The notes under the pieces are model-generated. The model had not been told where the DNA came from. It did no database searches and saw nothing but the letters and a program-made list of their open reading frames with translations. From Siphlonurus alternatus (Eukaryota > Arthropoda > Insecta > Ephemeroptera > Siphlonuridae): a DNA stretch of 64,000 nt. The stretch is taken from positions 44,186,979 through 44,250,978 of the forward strand of contig OX463780.1 in NCBI GenBank assembly GCA_949825025.1. Direction: 5' to 3'. This document shows positions 1 to 14,495 of this stretch, piece after piece. Position numbers and translations under genes: made by a program. How positions within the stretch are numbered: position 1 is the stretch's first letter; each line of letters begins with the position of its first letter.

Positions 1-256
1 TTAATGTAAATTTTATTTAATGGTTTATTGATGGTTACACTGAACTTATAATACAAATTAAAATATTTTTGGAAGATCTAAAATGTATATTCATAATTAT
101 TTACATTAAATTTAAAAAAAATAACAATAATTCAAGAATAATAAAAAATTATACTAGTTATAAAACATAATTCAATATATGTTTCAGTTAATAAAGTATA
201 CCTAAAAATACATTATATATTTCAGAGCCTTAACATATTGTCAATGCTACTAATTT

Positions 257-1275
257 TCCTATCGAAAAAATATTTGCATTCTTTGTTAATGGTATTATAG
301 CTTTACTGTTAATGTACTTCAGTTTGTGTTAAATATTAAATTAAGTATGAGATATTTCTGATGTAATCCATATATTTTTATTAATATAAAATGAAAATTA
401 AATGAAAATTTTGATTTAAATAATTAAATTAGTACATGGTTGAATAAAAATCAATATCAACAGTCATTTGTTCTCGTGTCAACAGTGAGTAAGGTCAAGA
501 ACCTTCTGATATTCGCATATTTTGAGCCTCCACTTCCTTTTCGCACTATCTCTTCTTCTACATGTTGTTTGGCTGCTTCGGTCCATCGCGTTTAGGTGAT
601 CGTCACGTCAGTGACCCCTATTACTTCTTTCTCTCCACACATAATTTCGCACTTTAACTCTTATGACAGAAGTAGACGGCAATCTGTCAACCGTCACACT
701 CTAATGCTAAAATCTAGTAAGATGTTAATGATTTTGATATAAAGTTTATTGTATCATTAATATTATATAATTGTTAATAATTAAAAATTAATTTTTTTTA
801 TGAACATTTAATTTTAACTGTATGAAGATAAATTATTCCTTTTAATTGTAAAAAAAAAATGTTTTATTTTAACTCTTTGAAGATAAGTGATTTTTTTTAA
901 ATGAATTTAAAAATGAGATTTTTTAATTTTTTTATATATTCATTGCGGTTTTTTTAAGTTAAAGATACGAGGCAGTTGCTAAAATATTCCCATTTAACTC
1001 TCAAGTTGTGCACATTGTAACGGTATATCTGCCGGCCTACCGCCCTGCACCATGTAGGGTCTAGGGCGCGCCAGGGCGCGGGTGCCTTGCTGCTCTTCGT
1101 GGTTCACCATCAGCCACCTTAGTGACCCAGTTTGAGAATCACTGATCTGCACGTACGCTTCACGTTTGGAATCCATCGTAATTTTCATTGTCATTAGTTG
1201 TTAATCTTTCTATCGAATTCAATTAAAAATATTTGCATATTTTGTTAATGGTTTAGCTTTACTGTTATATTTATT
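257..1275 (+). repeat. Direct repeat pair flanking about 0.9 kb
   Basis: 257-312 and 1,207-1,275 share CTATCGAA, AAAATATTTGCAT, TTTGTTAATGGT and TAGCTTTACTGTTA in the same order with small indels. Could be a local duplication or two copies of one repeat. Confidence 0.5.
1129..1150 (-). mobile_element. Possible hAT-type terminal sequence
   Basis: On the minus strand the G+C-rich block starts CAGTGATTCTCAAACTGGG, like the termini of hAT transposons. No opposite end or transposase was found, so this may be coincidence. Confidence 0.25.
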
Positions 1276-4253
1276 TTTGCAACAAGTTTTTTATTTTATT
1301 TATTTTACAAGAGTAGCCATTATAGTGTCACTATTCCTATAATAAATTATTTAAAAAAACATATAAAAGTCAATAAATATGCTTCCAACTTGTTTAGATA
1401 ACAAAAATCAGCTGTCTTTTTTTTACACGAGTAAAAAAGGTCAAACTGTTCAATATTTTCAGTTCTCCAGCTCATTCAAATTTCAACAAGACTTTTAGAT
1501 TAGTGTTCAAAACATAGCTTATTTTGAGAGTGTCTGAATATATGTAAGTGACTATAATAGACAGCTAGAGAATACACTTTGTGTTTTTATTAAAAAATAA
1601 TCCTGATGCTCTTCATTTTTCATTTTAAAATAGCCTGATAATAAAACGATGAGAATAATCATGTGGATTCATGCTTCTGTAGAAATTTAATTTCAAATTT
1701 GGTGAAGAAAATTGAAGTTTCATCAGGGTTTTATAGGCTATACAACCCTAAAGTTGCATGATGTTTCTAATTACAACCAACTTAATTTAGACTATCTAAT
1801 GTGAGAAGAAAATAAATGAAAATACTGTAACTATACATCATTATATTCTAGCTATTAATTTAATCACTGATCTTAATAATAATTCATCTAGATGGCATAT
1901 TTCCCAGCTTTAAATCATTAAAAATTCAAGAAACAAAACTTATTAAACTGTATTTAAGCTTCATTTTAATACAACTGTTGGCAAAATTTCAAATGTTAGA
2001 TATTTATCTAATAGCACGCACAAGTATGTCTTACATGAAGGTATTATAGCGGATAATATAAGAAGCGTGGTGGGAAGTGAGTGATGCCAGGAAACTTAGC
2101 CCCTTAGAGTGCGTACAACATTCACGCGTGGTTATAGATCGCGGTGAGCCGCATAACCTGTAGATCGTTTGGCCGAGTTGTTCCCGCGCTCAGTAGCGCC
2201 AAGGCTATGCCACTGTGGATACCAAATACAAAAATCCGTTATATCGCCATCATAAGTATCGTCGTCGCCATATCCATAGTATATCTTTAATACAGGTATA
2301 TCAAATAAACAAAATGGTTGATTGAATTTATGCTTCTTTTAATTAAATCACTGAAGTTATCAAAATATATTAGAATTTTACAAACATAACATGGTAAATT
2401 ATGCAGTATTTATTTTATTTTGTACTGATACTCAATAAACAATTATTATTATATAATTTAAATAAAACTTGTACTGTCTTGTATATAATATAATGTATTT
2501 TAACCTGTATATTGGATACAAAAATTGCTATATAATAATACGAGTAAAATTACTGCATAATATATATGTATGTAAATTATTTTTTTATAATTTCATGACA
2601 TTAAATTACTAAATTTATCTAAATCTTTATAAAAAAAATAAAAGGCAATTAAAAAACTGATTTTATTTTTAATTCAACTCATTAGTGCTGACAAAATGCT
2701 AAATGCAATATTATTTTACTATAAGTCTTCCTCAATTGAATATCAGCGGCACCTGACAGTGAGCTACCTGAATAACCATTAACCTTGGAGTGGTACCACC
2801 CCACTCAACTGGCACCACCATGTGTAAGATCGCGACCTGCCGAGTCGTTGCTGGATTTTTACCATAACGGTGATACCTTGCGTACTTGCTCCCAGATAAT
2901 ATCCTCCTCCTACTTTTATATAATAACACACACTTTATATACTTGTGCCAAAGGGGAAGTTCTTATACAGTCTTCTAACGAGTTTGTCCTGAGCTATAAC
3001 TTATTTTCTTTAGGTCGATCAAATAAGACAATAATAAAAATATAGAGTGATTCACAAATCCATGTAGAACATATGAGAGCTATTTTATACTCCTCTTCTT
3101 TTTATTTTTGTAAAACGGTTAATATATCCCACTCAATTATTGTTTCCTACACATTTTAACCTCGTTTTTCTTGTTTATAACTACTATGTGGTAACTAAAT
3201 GTTTTTAATATTGTACGCATCAGTGATAGTAGGTAGGTGGTAATTGAGATAAGATCAACACATCTCGTTGTAATTATTATTGAGCTGCAGCTCGGTGCAC
3301 ATCTGTGTAGAACAAGTTGCATACTTTCCAGTCTGCATCTAAACGTCAAGTATTGTATAAAAACTTGAATTGCAAGAATTTTTTGACAGTTCATTGAAAC
3401 CTCGCTTTAGAATTTCAATAGGTAAACAAAATTTCAAGACAAATGAACGCAAATTAAATTGTGTTAAAATAATATAATATCTTCGTTTCCATCAGATTTA
3501 AAATAAATGTTATATTAGTAATAAATATACTTGAATAATAATTAATAAATATAATAAATAAAGTATAATAAATGGGTGCGATTCACGAAGCAGTTATATA
3601 ATTTTAGTTATATATATAGTGTTCTGAAAGTCACTAAAATATTCTGCAATTAAACCTCGTACTATAATATATACACTCCTATTGAAATAATATATATTCC
3701 TATTATAACTTGTGTGTTTCTATTATCTGTAAAAAAAAAATATATATATAGGTATTATAAATACTAAACATGTGTATGTTATTAATCTTTCTGGAATATT
3801 TGTCATAAATTTTAAAAGAAATGAAAATTCTGTATTTTTTAAAAAAATACGCTTTATTGAATTATTCAATACACTTTTTTTTTTTTTTGCTTAAGTATTA
3901 ATTACAGTTTCATAGAAGTGTGAAATTTTTTTGCCACTTAATCTTTTGCTGTACCTCCAGTAGGACAAGTTTTTTAGGCTAATTACATTTTAATACGTGA
4001 ACCTTAAGATACATTACATCTTTTTCATTCATCCTTTTGCAAATTTAAATGTTCGAAAGTTTAAGAGGGCATTGACCTGAAGTCAATATTGTAATTGTAA
4101 TACTAAAATATAAAACAAATATTACAACAATTATGTAAAATCTTATATGTTTCTTATTCATCACTTAAGGTGACATATAAAAAGAAATACGCAAAAATGA
4201 AGGAATCACCATAATGGTTAAAATAAGAAACCTCGAGGCTATGAGAGACATAA

Positions 4254-4362
4254 ACTACGTTTACATGACGGTGTTTGATGCGTATTCGTTGACGACGCCT
4301 CATAAGAATAACATTATCCGTCGTCAACGAATACGCATCAAACACCGTCATGTAAACGTAGT
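4254..4362. repeat. Perfect inverted repeat, 44-bp arms, 21-bp loop
   Basis: 4,254-4,297 is the exact reverse complement of 4,319-4,362, around ACGTTTACATGACGGTGTTT and ATGCGTATTCGTTGACGACG. The complete lack of mismatches implies recent origin or maintenance. Spurious open frames run through it. It would form a strong hairpin in RNA or a cruciform in DNA. Confidence 0.95.
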
Positions 4363-7300
4363 AATAGTTACCCAATAAATTAAACAACTTGTGTCATCAA
4401 CAGTTATTTTTTTTATTTGCAGGATGTAATGACATCATATAATTAAAGATTACCTATTTATATAATTAATCATAAGGTAGCTTCAGTGCCAAAATTTTGA
4501 CCATCTTTTGAGTGTTGACAGTTTGATTTTAGCTCAGATATTAAAAACTGTCATAATGAATGAAGTCATATCATTATTTCTTGAATAAAATTGTCTACAT
4601 GTTAAAAATTTTACTTCTTTTGTTTTTGTCTAGAACCAGACTTTTTCCAGATAAGTATATTATAGGTAACATAATATTATAAATTATATACATGTATTAG
4701 GAAATTGAATTTATTGGTGTATTGACTTGGGGTCTGTGGACCAAGTAGGCATTGCCCGTAAATATTAAAATATTATGTATAATTAGGCTGCTCTAAATGT
4801 AACAGCTGTTCAAAATAGTCAATAAAATTTATGAATGCGTTAAGAATAAGATGGTAAATAAATTGCTCATATTTGAATGAGATATAAAACAATTATTAAT
4901 ATAATATGTTTGTTAGTTCCTTTGTGTATTTTACATCTAAAATGATCAAATAAAGAATAAGAAAATCTTATATTAACATAACAAAGCATTTGTTAAGCAT
5001 TTTGAAACAATTAAATGAAGGTGGTATCAGATATTTTTTAACGTGGACACAGCTTTGTTTTGGTTAAAAAATTCACTAAAATATTAATTTTTAATATTAT
5101 AAATTTATATCTAAACTTATTCATATGATCTCATGGTAGTACTTAGACATAATTGCTTGATATCTGTGTGATATGTCCTATTGTTGAGACGTACCAACTT
5201 GATTTGTAGCCGCGATTAAACGTCCAGATTACGTCGTACAATTTAAATACGTGATGACTCTCGAATGGCCTTGTGTGTTTTTTATAACAATTTTTTTACT
5301 CTGACTCTTGTTTGTTTCACATGAGATAAAACGCTACTGGGAGTAATAAAAATGAATCACAAATTGTTTTTAGTGGTTTAACACAATAATTCACATCTCT
5401 AAAGGTGACTAATATTAATATATTCTTTCTTACTATGATTCATCTCGATGTTATTGTCTGTTGAACCTCTCAGATCATCGAACTGAATGCTGAGTCATTG
5501 TATATCACACCTTGTCAAAGTTTTATGGGTCTTGTATTGATAAATACCGAAAAAATGTTAACGAACCGGAAACCGAACCCTAGTTATGAGATGAGGAAAA
5601 TATCGCATGCCATGTAAAAAATCTGATAATATGTCTGTATAAATTTTTTCGTGGTCATCAATTTATGTAATATAAAATCAAGTTACAACTATATAAAAAT
5701 TTTCATTTGGTATTGGGGTGTATGAATTGTAAATATTGTAAATGTAAAGAGATAAAAAGCTCATATTTTTTTTTATTTAAATCTGTCCTTAATTTCTATT
5801 TCTAGCCATTGATATGCTCTAAATAAACTCTACAATTAATAAAACACTCAGCTCGAAATGGGAGGGGATAGTGAGTCAGCGGTGCTCTATCCTGCAATAT
5901 CCAGGGTCCCCTAGAAGAATCAAGGTTGTTAAAGGGCGATGAGGTGGCGAAATCTTCTAAAAAGACCATTCCTTGTAAATAATTTGATTTTTAAAATTTT
6001 GAATTATTACCACCTATAGAGCACCAATTTGTCACTTACTCCAGCACAATTTATTCCACACAATTTTCCTATAGGTCATTGACCTGGTGATATTACGCAG
6101 CAGCCTTGACCACCATCTCCAGCACAGCGGACGCACCGCGAGCGAGATGTGCGTGCGCTTGCTTGCATTCATTGACATTCCGACTCCGCCCAACTCTTAC
6201 GACGCATCATCTCTTCTGGTTCATAGAGGTAAAACCAGAGGCTGCTGCATGGCCTAAATTTGATGGCGCCAAATAATTACACTCACAACCACGCCTATTA
6301 CTCAGGTGATCATATTTCGGGCTAAATTTGATTGACGGCACTTTTGCAATACGTTTATAAAAATTATCTTGACAGCCGAATGAAATGGTCTAATTTTTTT
6401 GAAGACTCCATTCTTCTTTACTTTTAAAGAACGTAGTGCAGGTCAAATATATAACACTACTTACTGTTAGTATACATAATTTTATTTGTTTATTTTTATA
6501 ACATTATTCATAATGCTTTTTTTTTGTAAGTATGCAACGAGTTATACCCCACGCATTGATAAGTGGATGTAAATATGCACAGAAAATTGCATGCTCATAA
6601 TAATCATATTTAAGAAAATTGCTAGAACTGCATTTTTGCACACCAATAGGTGGGAGATTATATTATAAACCTCGATCTATTCAGAGAAATTATGATTCTT
6701 TGAGTGTGAACTGTTGACTCTATAAAATTTAAAATTGATTAGTTTTTAATTGTCTTCCAGTAAAATATATACTAATTTCTAGGATATAAAATATGACGTA
6801 TAAAAATTGGAATTAAGTGTTTTGATGCTCATCAGTATATACACATTTTTTTTTTTAATTTGAAGTAAGTATTGCATGAATTACTACGAATACTATGATA
6901 TTATGATATAATGTCTTATATGCCTTAGGTGTACATACTGTTAATAAATTTTTGAACGAAATCTATACAAATATACATCATGCTTTTATTGGGTGACAAG
7001 CGTTACATTATAATAATAATAGTACGCCTATACCATAAATTATAACATGAACGACATACTGTAAAAAAAAAAAATGCTTGGAAGACGGTGAAATACAGTA
7101 ATGTAATCATATAATTATAAATACAGAGGAAAAATAATAGCAAGTGGAAAAACCCATCGGATTATATTTGATGTACGCATTAAATAATTCAATAGATAAA
7201 TTTTATTATTTGTACCGTACGTACGTTTTTAGGGCATAATGTTTATTTGCATTTTTTTTATCAAGTAAGCGAATGTAAATTGATTCTAGGAACCGAATTC

Positions 7301-10300
7301 CTCTGATATGATAGTAACATTTATTCAAACTTTTTTTCCCTGTGTTTCAATATTTAAGTTATGTAATCAGGTAACTTTTTTTAAGCTTTGTAATTTTCAG
7401 ATTAATGAAAATCGTTAAAAGTTACGTAACAAATTCTCGTTCATTTCCTCAGTCACCACATGGTCATCACCTGGATACCAAAAGTAAAATAATGTCATTT
7501 CTACTTGCAAAATTACTGTACAGTTCTTTGAAAAAAAAAATGCTAGCCCCAATTTGACGTCATTAAAATTGCAAATTCCAAGTTGGTTTTTGCACGGTAC
7601 ATCCTGGTGTACTTGCTTCCTTAATTAAAACAGTGGCAGGAGGGTAAGTAGGAATTAACGCTAAGATGAATGGTCGCAATCACAGTTGCACATGGCGGTC
7701 GCTGCCTCTGGGTCATACTTTGTGGGGGGCCGCGTAACTCACACCCCACCTTAGTTAGGAGGAGTCGAATAAAGAGGAGTATTCTTCCTACCGTCGCAGT
7801 ACTGTTAAGCCTGATGGTGCTCGTGCATCAATCAGCTTCATACACGGTAAAATTATGTGTACGCACTTCCTAGAGAGATGTTATTAATAAATATATCGTA
7901 TCAAATGATATTTAATTTAAGAAATTTTGCATCTCAGAAATATTTGCAATACAAATTATACACGGGACAGTCATATTTCATAATCGATATCTCTTTGCAC
8001 TGCTCACTTTAATTTAAATCCATAAAATGACACAAAAGCTTCTCAGTTGAAATTTTATATTTTTTAAATAAGCTGTTAAGAGATTAAAATGGAATATTAT
8101 AGTCATGTAAACCTGCAATATGTCGATAAAGCCAAGGTAAACTATATTATTTTATGAATTAAATATCAAAATACATTTTAAAGTTATTGCAATTGATTCG
8201 ATTGTAATTAAATCATTTGAAAACGTGTTACAGTTACTAGTTAATTATAGCTGGAATTCAAAATAGACTAGAAATAGCTGATATTGTAAATTATTTAAAA
8301 ATATATAAATATATTTTTTGTTTCCTGTTTATTAATAATATATAAATATAAATAAGAACGAATACTTTTTTACGGTGTATTTGGTGGTACTTGCAGTACA
8401 CTATAGATATTTAAATGTACTGGCTTAAAGGTGTGGTATAAAAATTGAATGTGATTATCATTACATTAGTTCCACGATTAATGTATGAAGCTAGAAGAGG
8501 TTACAATATTTTTCTAAGAAATGATTATGCGACTTTGCAAAACAAGGAAAAAATTCCTTGAAAACAAAAAATTAATAATTATATTAAAATTTGCCTCAGG
8601 TGTTTTTAAGACCTGCTGGATCTAGATTATGTAAATGTTATACACGTAAAAAAAAAGTACCGGTATATCTATCAACTTGATCAAGATGATCTTGACGTAA
8701 TAACAATTCTTTATCCGGTAAACAAGTCTATGATGTAAGTAGCTGAATTAATTGGGAATTTCTCTGTATATAGATGAAGATTCCAGCTAAACTTCTAAAA
8801 GAAAATGAAAAAAAAAATTATAAAGCCTTAAGGGACAGCAAAAAAATATAAAATGGGAAAAACTTGTTTGTTTTTTCTATGAATCTTACTCAGGATTAAT
8901 CTTCTTTTAAGTAATTTAATTTCTCACTAAAGACAGCCTGTTAATATAAAAAAAAAAAAAAAGAAAAAAAAAGGGCCAAAAAAATGTAATGATGAGTTCA
9001 AATTGACAAGTAATTAATAATTAAAAACCATAACAATAAGATATTGCAATATGGTAATAAGACAACTTAAATAATGACGCGATGCTTATTTTTATTGTAA
9101 TTACTATTACATATAATTATGTTAATTGATATGATTCATATGATGATCTAATTGAGAAATCTCTCTGTGTATCAAGTTTACGCAATTGAATTTAGAATGA
9201 TTGAAGTACTCAAATAAATTAGATATTTAATGACAATCATTTCTCTGGACGTCAAATTAGGTGGTGCTACAAAAGTCACTGCTAATTTGTCTGAAACATT
9301 ACGGAAAACATGTGTTACTTCATTTTTTTCTACAAGCAACTTCTAAGTAACAGCTAGCACATATTTTAAATACTGTTACAATTATTAATGTTCATTTGAA
9401 TAAAAATTAAGCCTGTCAATTAAAATATTAAAAAAATCAATCATGACTTTTACAATTACTATAATATAGAAAATTAAATAGAAATGTCAATCAATGTTAT
9501 ATGTTTATAATGAATAATCTCGTCATTTATAATCTATAAGAGTCACGCTTCCATGCTGTGAGACGACTTTTATAAATATAAATCACTCTCTAGGTCAAAT
9601 ATTATAAAGATAAGTGATGCTTTAAAACATATAATTTGCACTGTATGCTCCTTTTATTATACTATGTGGTTCGTCCCACTGTCAGTCCTATCCTAACTGT
9701 ATTGAAATTTTACTTGCCCTACTGCTTCATAATAAAATATATTTTATAGTTGAATAAATTAAAGTAATACTTGATCTAGTAGTGTATTAACTACACGTTT
9801 ATTGGAATTTAGCTAGGAAAGGGATTGAAGAAACCCCGCTATGGTGAAGTAAATTAAAGGTGTGTTCTCTGGGTGAATCGCGTCAATATTATCTCGATCG
9901 ATCTAATAGGCTGAGGTGTTAGTGGGAGGGGGCCGCGCCCATTGCCTCACGTGACTGATGTAAGCGTGACATTGTATGCAGTTACGCATTCCTGATAGTT
10001 GCATTTACGACATTGCAAGGAAGTTAAAAACTAGGTAAGATAATGAAAAAAATGGTTATTCTTAATGATGTTCCCGGGAAAACATTTTTTTTTTTACAAC
10101 TTGCTTTTCTTCTAGAAAAAATCTTCCTTGCATGTTCTTTTTTTTTCTACATATTATTCAAATGTTTTTCAATTATAATTAATAATAAATATTATTTTGT
10201 TTCAAATAATTACTAGTCAATTTAAAAAGCTTTTAATGTTCAATCTAGGTTTTATTGCAAGGGATACTGATTGTATTTTTTAAAAGAAAATTTGCAAAAA

Positions 10301-11975
10301 AATTTTGATATAAGTAGAGGTTCTAAAAATTTAACAATGCAGTCTAAATTTCTAGGAAACCCCTCTTCATTGTTTATCATGCTATTATTTTTGTGTCTAC
10401 AATATTTTTTTAAAAACATATCTTGATTGGAATAAATCCAATTGTTATTTTTTTTCCTCCCCATTGAGATATATTTAAATGTCTTGTTTGAGATTTAATT
10501 AAAATAGAGTTTGTGTTGTTGTGTTAATTTATATTACATTTAAATTGTATCACGATAGTTTGTATAATGTATAGTCTGCATAAAATACAAGCTACATAAA
10601 ATGAGGGACAATTATTTTAACAAACATGTCTTTGATCAAAGATATTGTTTAATTGAAAGCAAATTGAATGAACATAAGACATTTTAAATGTTTACAATAA
10701 ATGCCCAGTGATGCATTGGTTTATGCTTCAATAAATTTTTGTATAAAATATTACAGGATTTAAAATAGAATTAAGTTTTAAAAGTCAAAAGCTATAAATC
10801 AATAAATTTAAATTGTAAAAGAATTGTTTACGATCAAGAATAATTTATTTATAAATTAAAATGCATGTTGTATAGAATATTGACAATGTTAGATTAAAAT
10901 AATTGATTATATTATGTTTTATTTAACAAGAGGTTCATGTATAATAAAATCTAGTCATCTCTTTTATAAGTTTCTATTTTATTTTTGCATGCACCCAATA
11001 ATGAAGAAGATTATTCTTACGTATAAAACATAAAATGAACTTGACCTTTTTACTTCAAAGAGGTCACTCTTCAATTGCTTTGAATAAAGTTACAAAGTTC
11101 ATTCACTGTATTTCATGCTTCAATATTTAGCCTAAAGCTATACAAATTTATAATAAAAATAATCCATAATAATATATAAAATTCCTATTTTATATACATT
11201 CAATTGCATGCGTGCGTATATAACTTTTATTATTATTATGTTTAAAAAGTAACATTAGTTATGGATAAAAAAAAAAAACAATGTTGCATGTAGAAACGGT
11301 ACATAAAAATATTAGATTTGCATGAGTAAAAAAAAATATGTCTTAAGGTATAAAGAATAAAATTGATGAAATGATAAAAATGATGCTCATCAGATATAGG
11401 GATAGGTCAGTTTGAATTTATAAAAGATGAGATGGTGTGTATGATACGGACATATGAGACGTTAAAAGAGGTGAAGAAAGATGTGCTACAAAAAATATTG
11501 CAGTAGTTGTTCTCTGCCTTCTTGGACAGTAGAAGTACATGTCACTTTTGCTGGCGTGGTCCCAGCCAACTTGCTATACAGACGTGTTTTCAACAACTGT
11601 AAATCATGGACCATGTTAAAGTGTGATGACGTCACAGGGTTATCTTCTAAAAGCTATCATATTTCTAATTATTGTATTTTATGTACAAGTTATAACGTTT
11701 AATTATTAAATTGTATTTTTTTATAAACACTGAACTGAAAATTTGATATTCTTGAAGAAAATTTTACTATTTTGCTACAATTGATGAGATTATTAACTCT
11801 GGTGGACATATTTGTAAAATTATTAATTTAAATTTCAAAACAAGTTTTTATAAATATTCATTTATTTGTTTAATTAAATGACAAATGACATAAAAGTTTG
11901 CTTTCAGAGAAGATGTATTTTTTTTTAGTACTTTTGATGTACCTTATCTTTATTTTCTGTGATACCTTAACGCGA
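4363..11975. other. Gene-free AT-rich region
   Basis: No supported gene. Less AT-rich islands at 5,850-6,290 and 9,820-10,030 (the latter with GGGGGCCGCGCCC and the E-box CTCACGTGAC) could be regulatory. A signal-peptide-like frame at 7,670-7,851 is listed separately. CRE octamers occur at 7,555 and 11,627. Confidence 0.55.
7670..7851 (+). other. Possible signal-peptide exon of an unidentified gene
   Basis: Open frame from ATG 7,670 has Arg/Lys-rich RRSRIKRS then hydrophobic ILPTVAVLLSLMVLVHQSAS, followed by a potential donor ACG|GTAAAA at about 7,846. This looks like a signal or anchor sequence in a region richer in G+C than its surroundings. No downstream exon was identified, and the 38-residue N-region is long. 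Weak support. Confidence 0.15.
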
Positions 11976-12027
11976 CATGATAATTAGTAAGGTTGCAAAG
12001 AAAAAATTTCCGAGGCGACGACTGTAC
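11976..12027. repeat. Solo arm of the fold-back family
   Basis: Reads CATGATAATTAGTAAGGTTG and ends GAGGCGACGACTGTAC, matching the right arm of the 27.6-kb element. No left arm is present upstream, so this is half of an element. Confidence 0.55.
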
Positions 12028-14169
12028 TTATACTCAAGTACACTTCGAAACATGCGGAACGTTGCTTCTACTTGCTGGCTTTACTTGCTTCTTCTACGCT
12101 GATGATGTATTCCTAATAAATAAAAATATATATAATGGAGAAAACTGGCTATTCATACAAAGAGATAAATAAAACCTTCTAATGCACTGGTAACGTTCAG
12201 TATTCCGTGAGTTGTACAAACAATATCTTTTTAGTGTACGTGCTTGGAAACACATGAATAGAATATGGCATAATATGGATCCATTTAAAAGATCGTGACT
12301 TCAATAATTCAGGAGATACGATTGAAATATTATTAAAGTATAAACAAAGTTCAAACTTATATTTTAGAATCAGTTTAATGAACTCTATGTAAAGTGTATG
12401 AACCATAACGTTAAGTGTATTGTGTTCATAAAAAAACTGTGACATTTATATATTTAAATTTTTTCTCAACAATAGTGCAACAACCAGTAATATTTTAAAT
12501 AATGCTATGAAATTTGAGAATTGGCGGGCAGGGGATAAATAAAGGGGAGGAGCATGATAGGGGGTGGGGGAGAGACTGATATGAGACCATATTGTCAGTT
12601 GTTTTTCCAGATAAAAATAAAATAATAATACAAAAATAAAAAAAAATAATTGCAACATAGTAATTGCATTAGTAAGGTCTACATGTCATTTTGTCTGTAG
12701 GTGCAAGTAAAGGACACCAAGTTTTTAAATAAATTGTTTTCATTTTATAACAATGCTGATATAAATAAAATCGTCATGATGATTTCATTGGAACCTTATA
12801 TATAATGTCAGTGGCTTGACCTTCCAATCAACACCTACGTACCATCTGCACTTGTGACTGCTTGGCGAACACTGCTGGTGCTCAATTGTTGCACCCATCA
12901 CGCGAGCTATCAGTAGGCACAAAGGGGTGTCTAGTTACACCATGTTGTAAAACCAAGAAGGGTGCTTTATCTTGTTAATTTTCATGTAAATTGCTTTCTA
13001 AGGTTACCCAACTGTTTTATAAACTGGTATTTTGATGGTGTATATATAATAATCATATATATAATATACTGTGAGTGAAGAGAAAAACAAGATAATAAAA
13101 GATATTATAGAAATTGTTTATACTAAGAATTTATGTTTCTTTTTTTATTATATTAGTGAGCTTCTTAAATACCTTTAAAAAAATTATATAACTTGCAAAT
13201 TTTAAAATAGTATGTATTTTTAGGAGAAAAATTATAAAAAAATGAAACTAAATATTTTTATCGACTAATTTTTATTAAAAACTTAATGAAAGTTAAAAAT
13301 GAAAATGTCAAATTAGTGAACTTATTAAATTATTATTAATAATTTATTAAAACTTATTAAATTATCTGAGTCTTCTTTTTTTCTAGAATTTAATCTTTAT
13401 AATAAAAGATTGTGAAATAATTTTTTTTTCAGGAAATGACAGTTTTGATGTAATTCAGAAGGACCACGAGCATCGATGCATAAGGACGGATTAAATGTCA
13501 CGTTTTCTCACAAAGAACGGTGCTCACACGCATTCCATGGCACAGGCTCGTTAAACTTCCTTGTTGTGAATTAATTGAGAAAACAAAAACAGTAAAAATT
13601 CTTTTGCAATCTTCACGAGAATATCTTTTACATACCTTTTAATTACGTTAATGTCGATTAAATTAAGTTGGAATATTTTTAGATCGTAATCACTTTCTCT
13701 TAAACTTCGCTATGAGTTTTAAAATTAATTTTTTTAATATTCTCATTTCATTATTAAAATGTACTGTACAGTTTTTATAAAATATTTGTCCAAAATTAAG
13801 GTAATGAGAACTATTTTATCTTATGGTATAGCATTATAGCTGTTATTTAATTAACTTAATAATTATATACTACGAATAATAAAATTATTATAATTATATG
13901 CTTCTAAAAATAGATGAAAAAACAGTTATAAAAAATCAATATTAAATAAATTTCAAAGCTTAATAATTTACATAACAAAAACAACGAAGGTTGCGTTATA
14001 AATATTTGTTATATAACACGATAATCGGTTTATTTTCCTGTCTCCGTTAATGGATTGCTTTCTCTGTAAGGTCACCGGCCGACAGGCGATCAGTAGCAGC
14101 GCTAACGAGGCAAGTGTGAGAGTGTATGGCGAACAAGGTCTGGGTCGCACGAGCTTGAACTGATTGTTT

Positions 14170-14461
14170 TAATGAGTGCCACGTCAGGTCATATGAGTGA
14201 CGTGGAGTGCTATAAATAATATGAATGTCAACCATCTTGATCTCATTGTTGTAAGAAGTATGTTCTTGATGCTTTTTGTACGTTTTCTGCACTCAAATTT
14301 ATGTACAGTATTAAAACGTAAGGTCAATCAAGGGCAGAAGTTGCACATACGGTTTTTACGAACAGACATAATGGGCTAATGAGTGTTGTACACATTAGTG
14401 AAACGTCAGTCACGTAACGAGGCGTGCGCACTTAATGTTAAATAGTATGTCAGCCATCTTG
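14170..14461 (+). repeat. Two related modules with ACGTCA motifs
   Basis: Each module has ATGAGTG, an ACGTCA-type motif and then TATG(A)ATGTCA(A/G)CCATCTTG (14,219-14,239 and 14,442-14,461). The first includes CCACGTCA...TGACGTGG as an 8-bp inverted pair (14,179-14,205) just before TATAAATA (14,211). Could be a worn duplication or a promoter-like relic. Confidence 0.35.
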
Positions 14462-14495
14462 TAAGTGTTTTTTAATCAATTATTTATTTTTTATC

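Larger units (their letters stand above)
1..4253. other. Gene-free AT-rich region
   Basis: No supported gene. Contains a 55-70 bp direct repeat pair (257 and 1,207), a G+C-rich block at 1,005-1,190 with a hAT-like terminus, and less AT-rich islands at 485-720, 2,060-2,230 and 2,745-2,900 that might be regulatory or repeat-derived. Confidence 0.55.

Noticed and set aside
4154..4387. 77-codon minus-strand open frame
   Set aside because: Runs through both arms of the perfect palindrome; no protein features.
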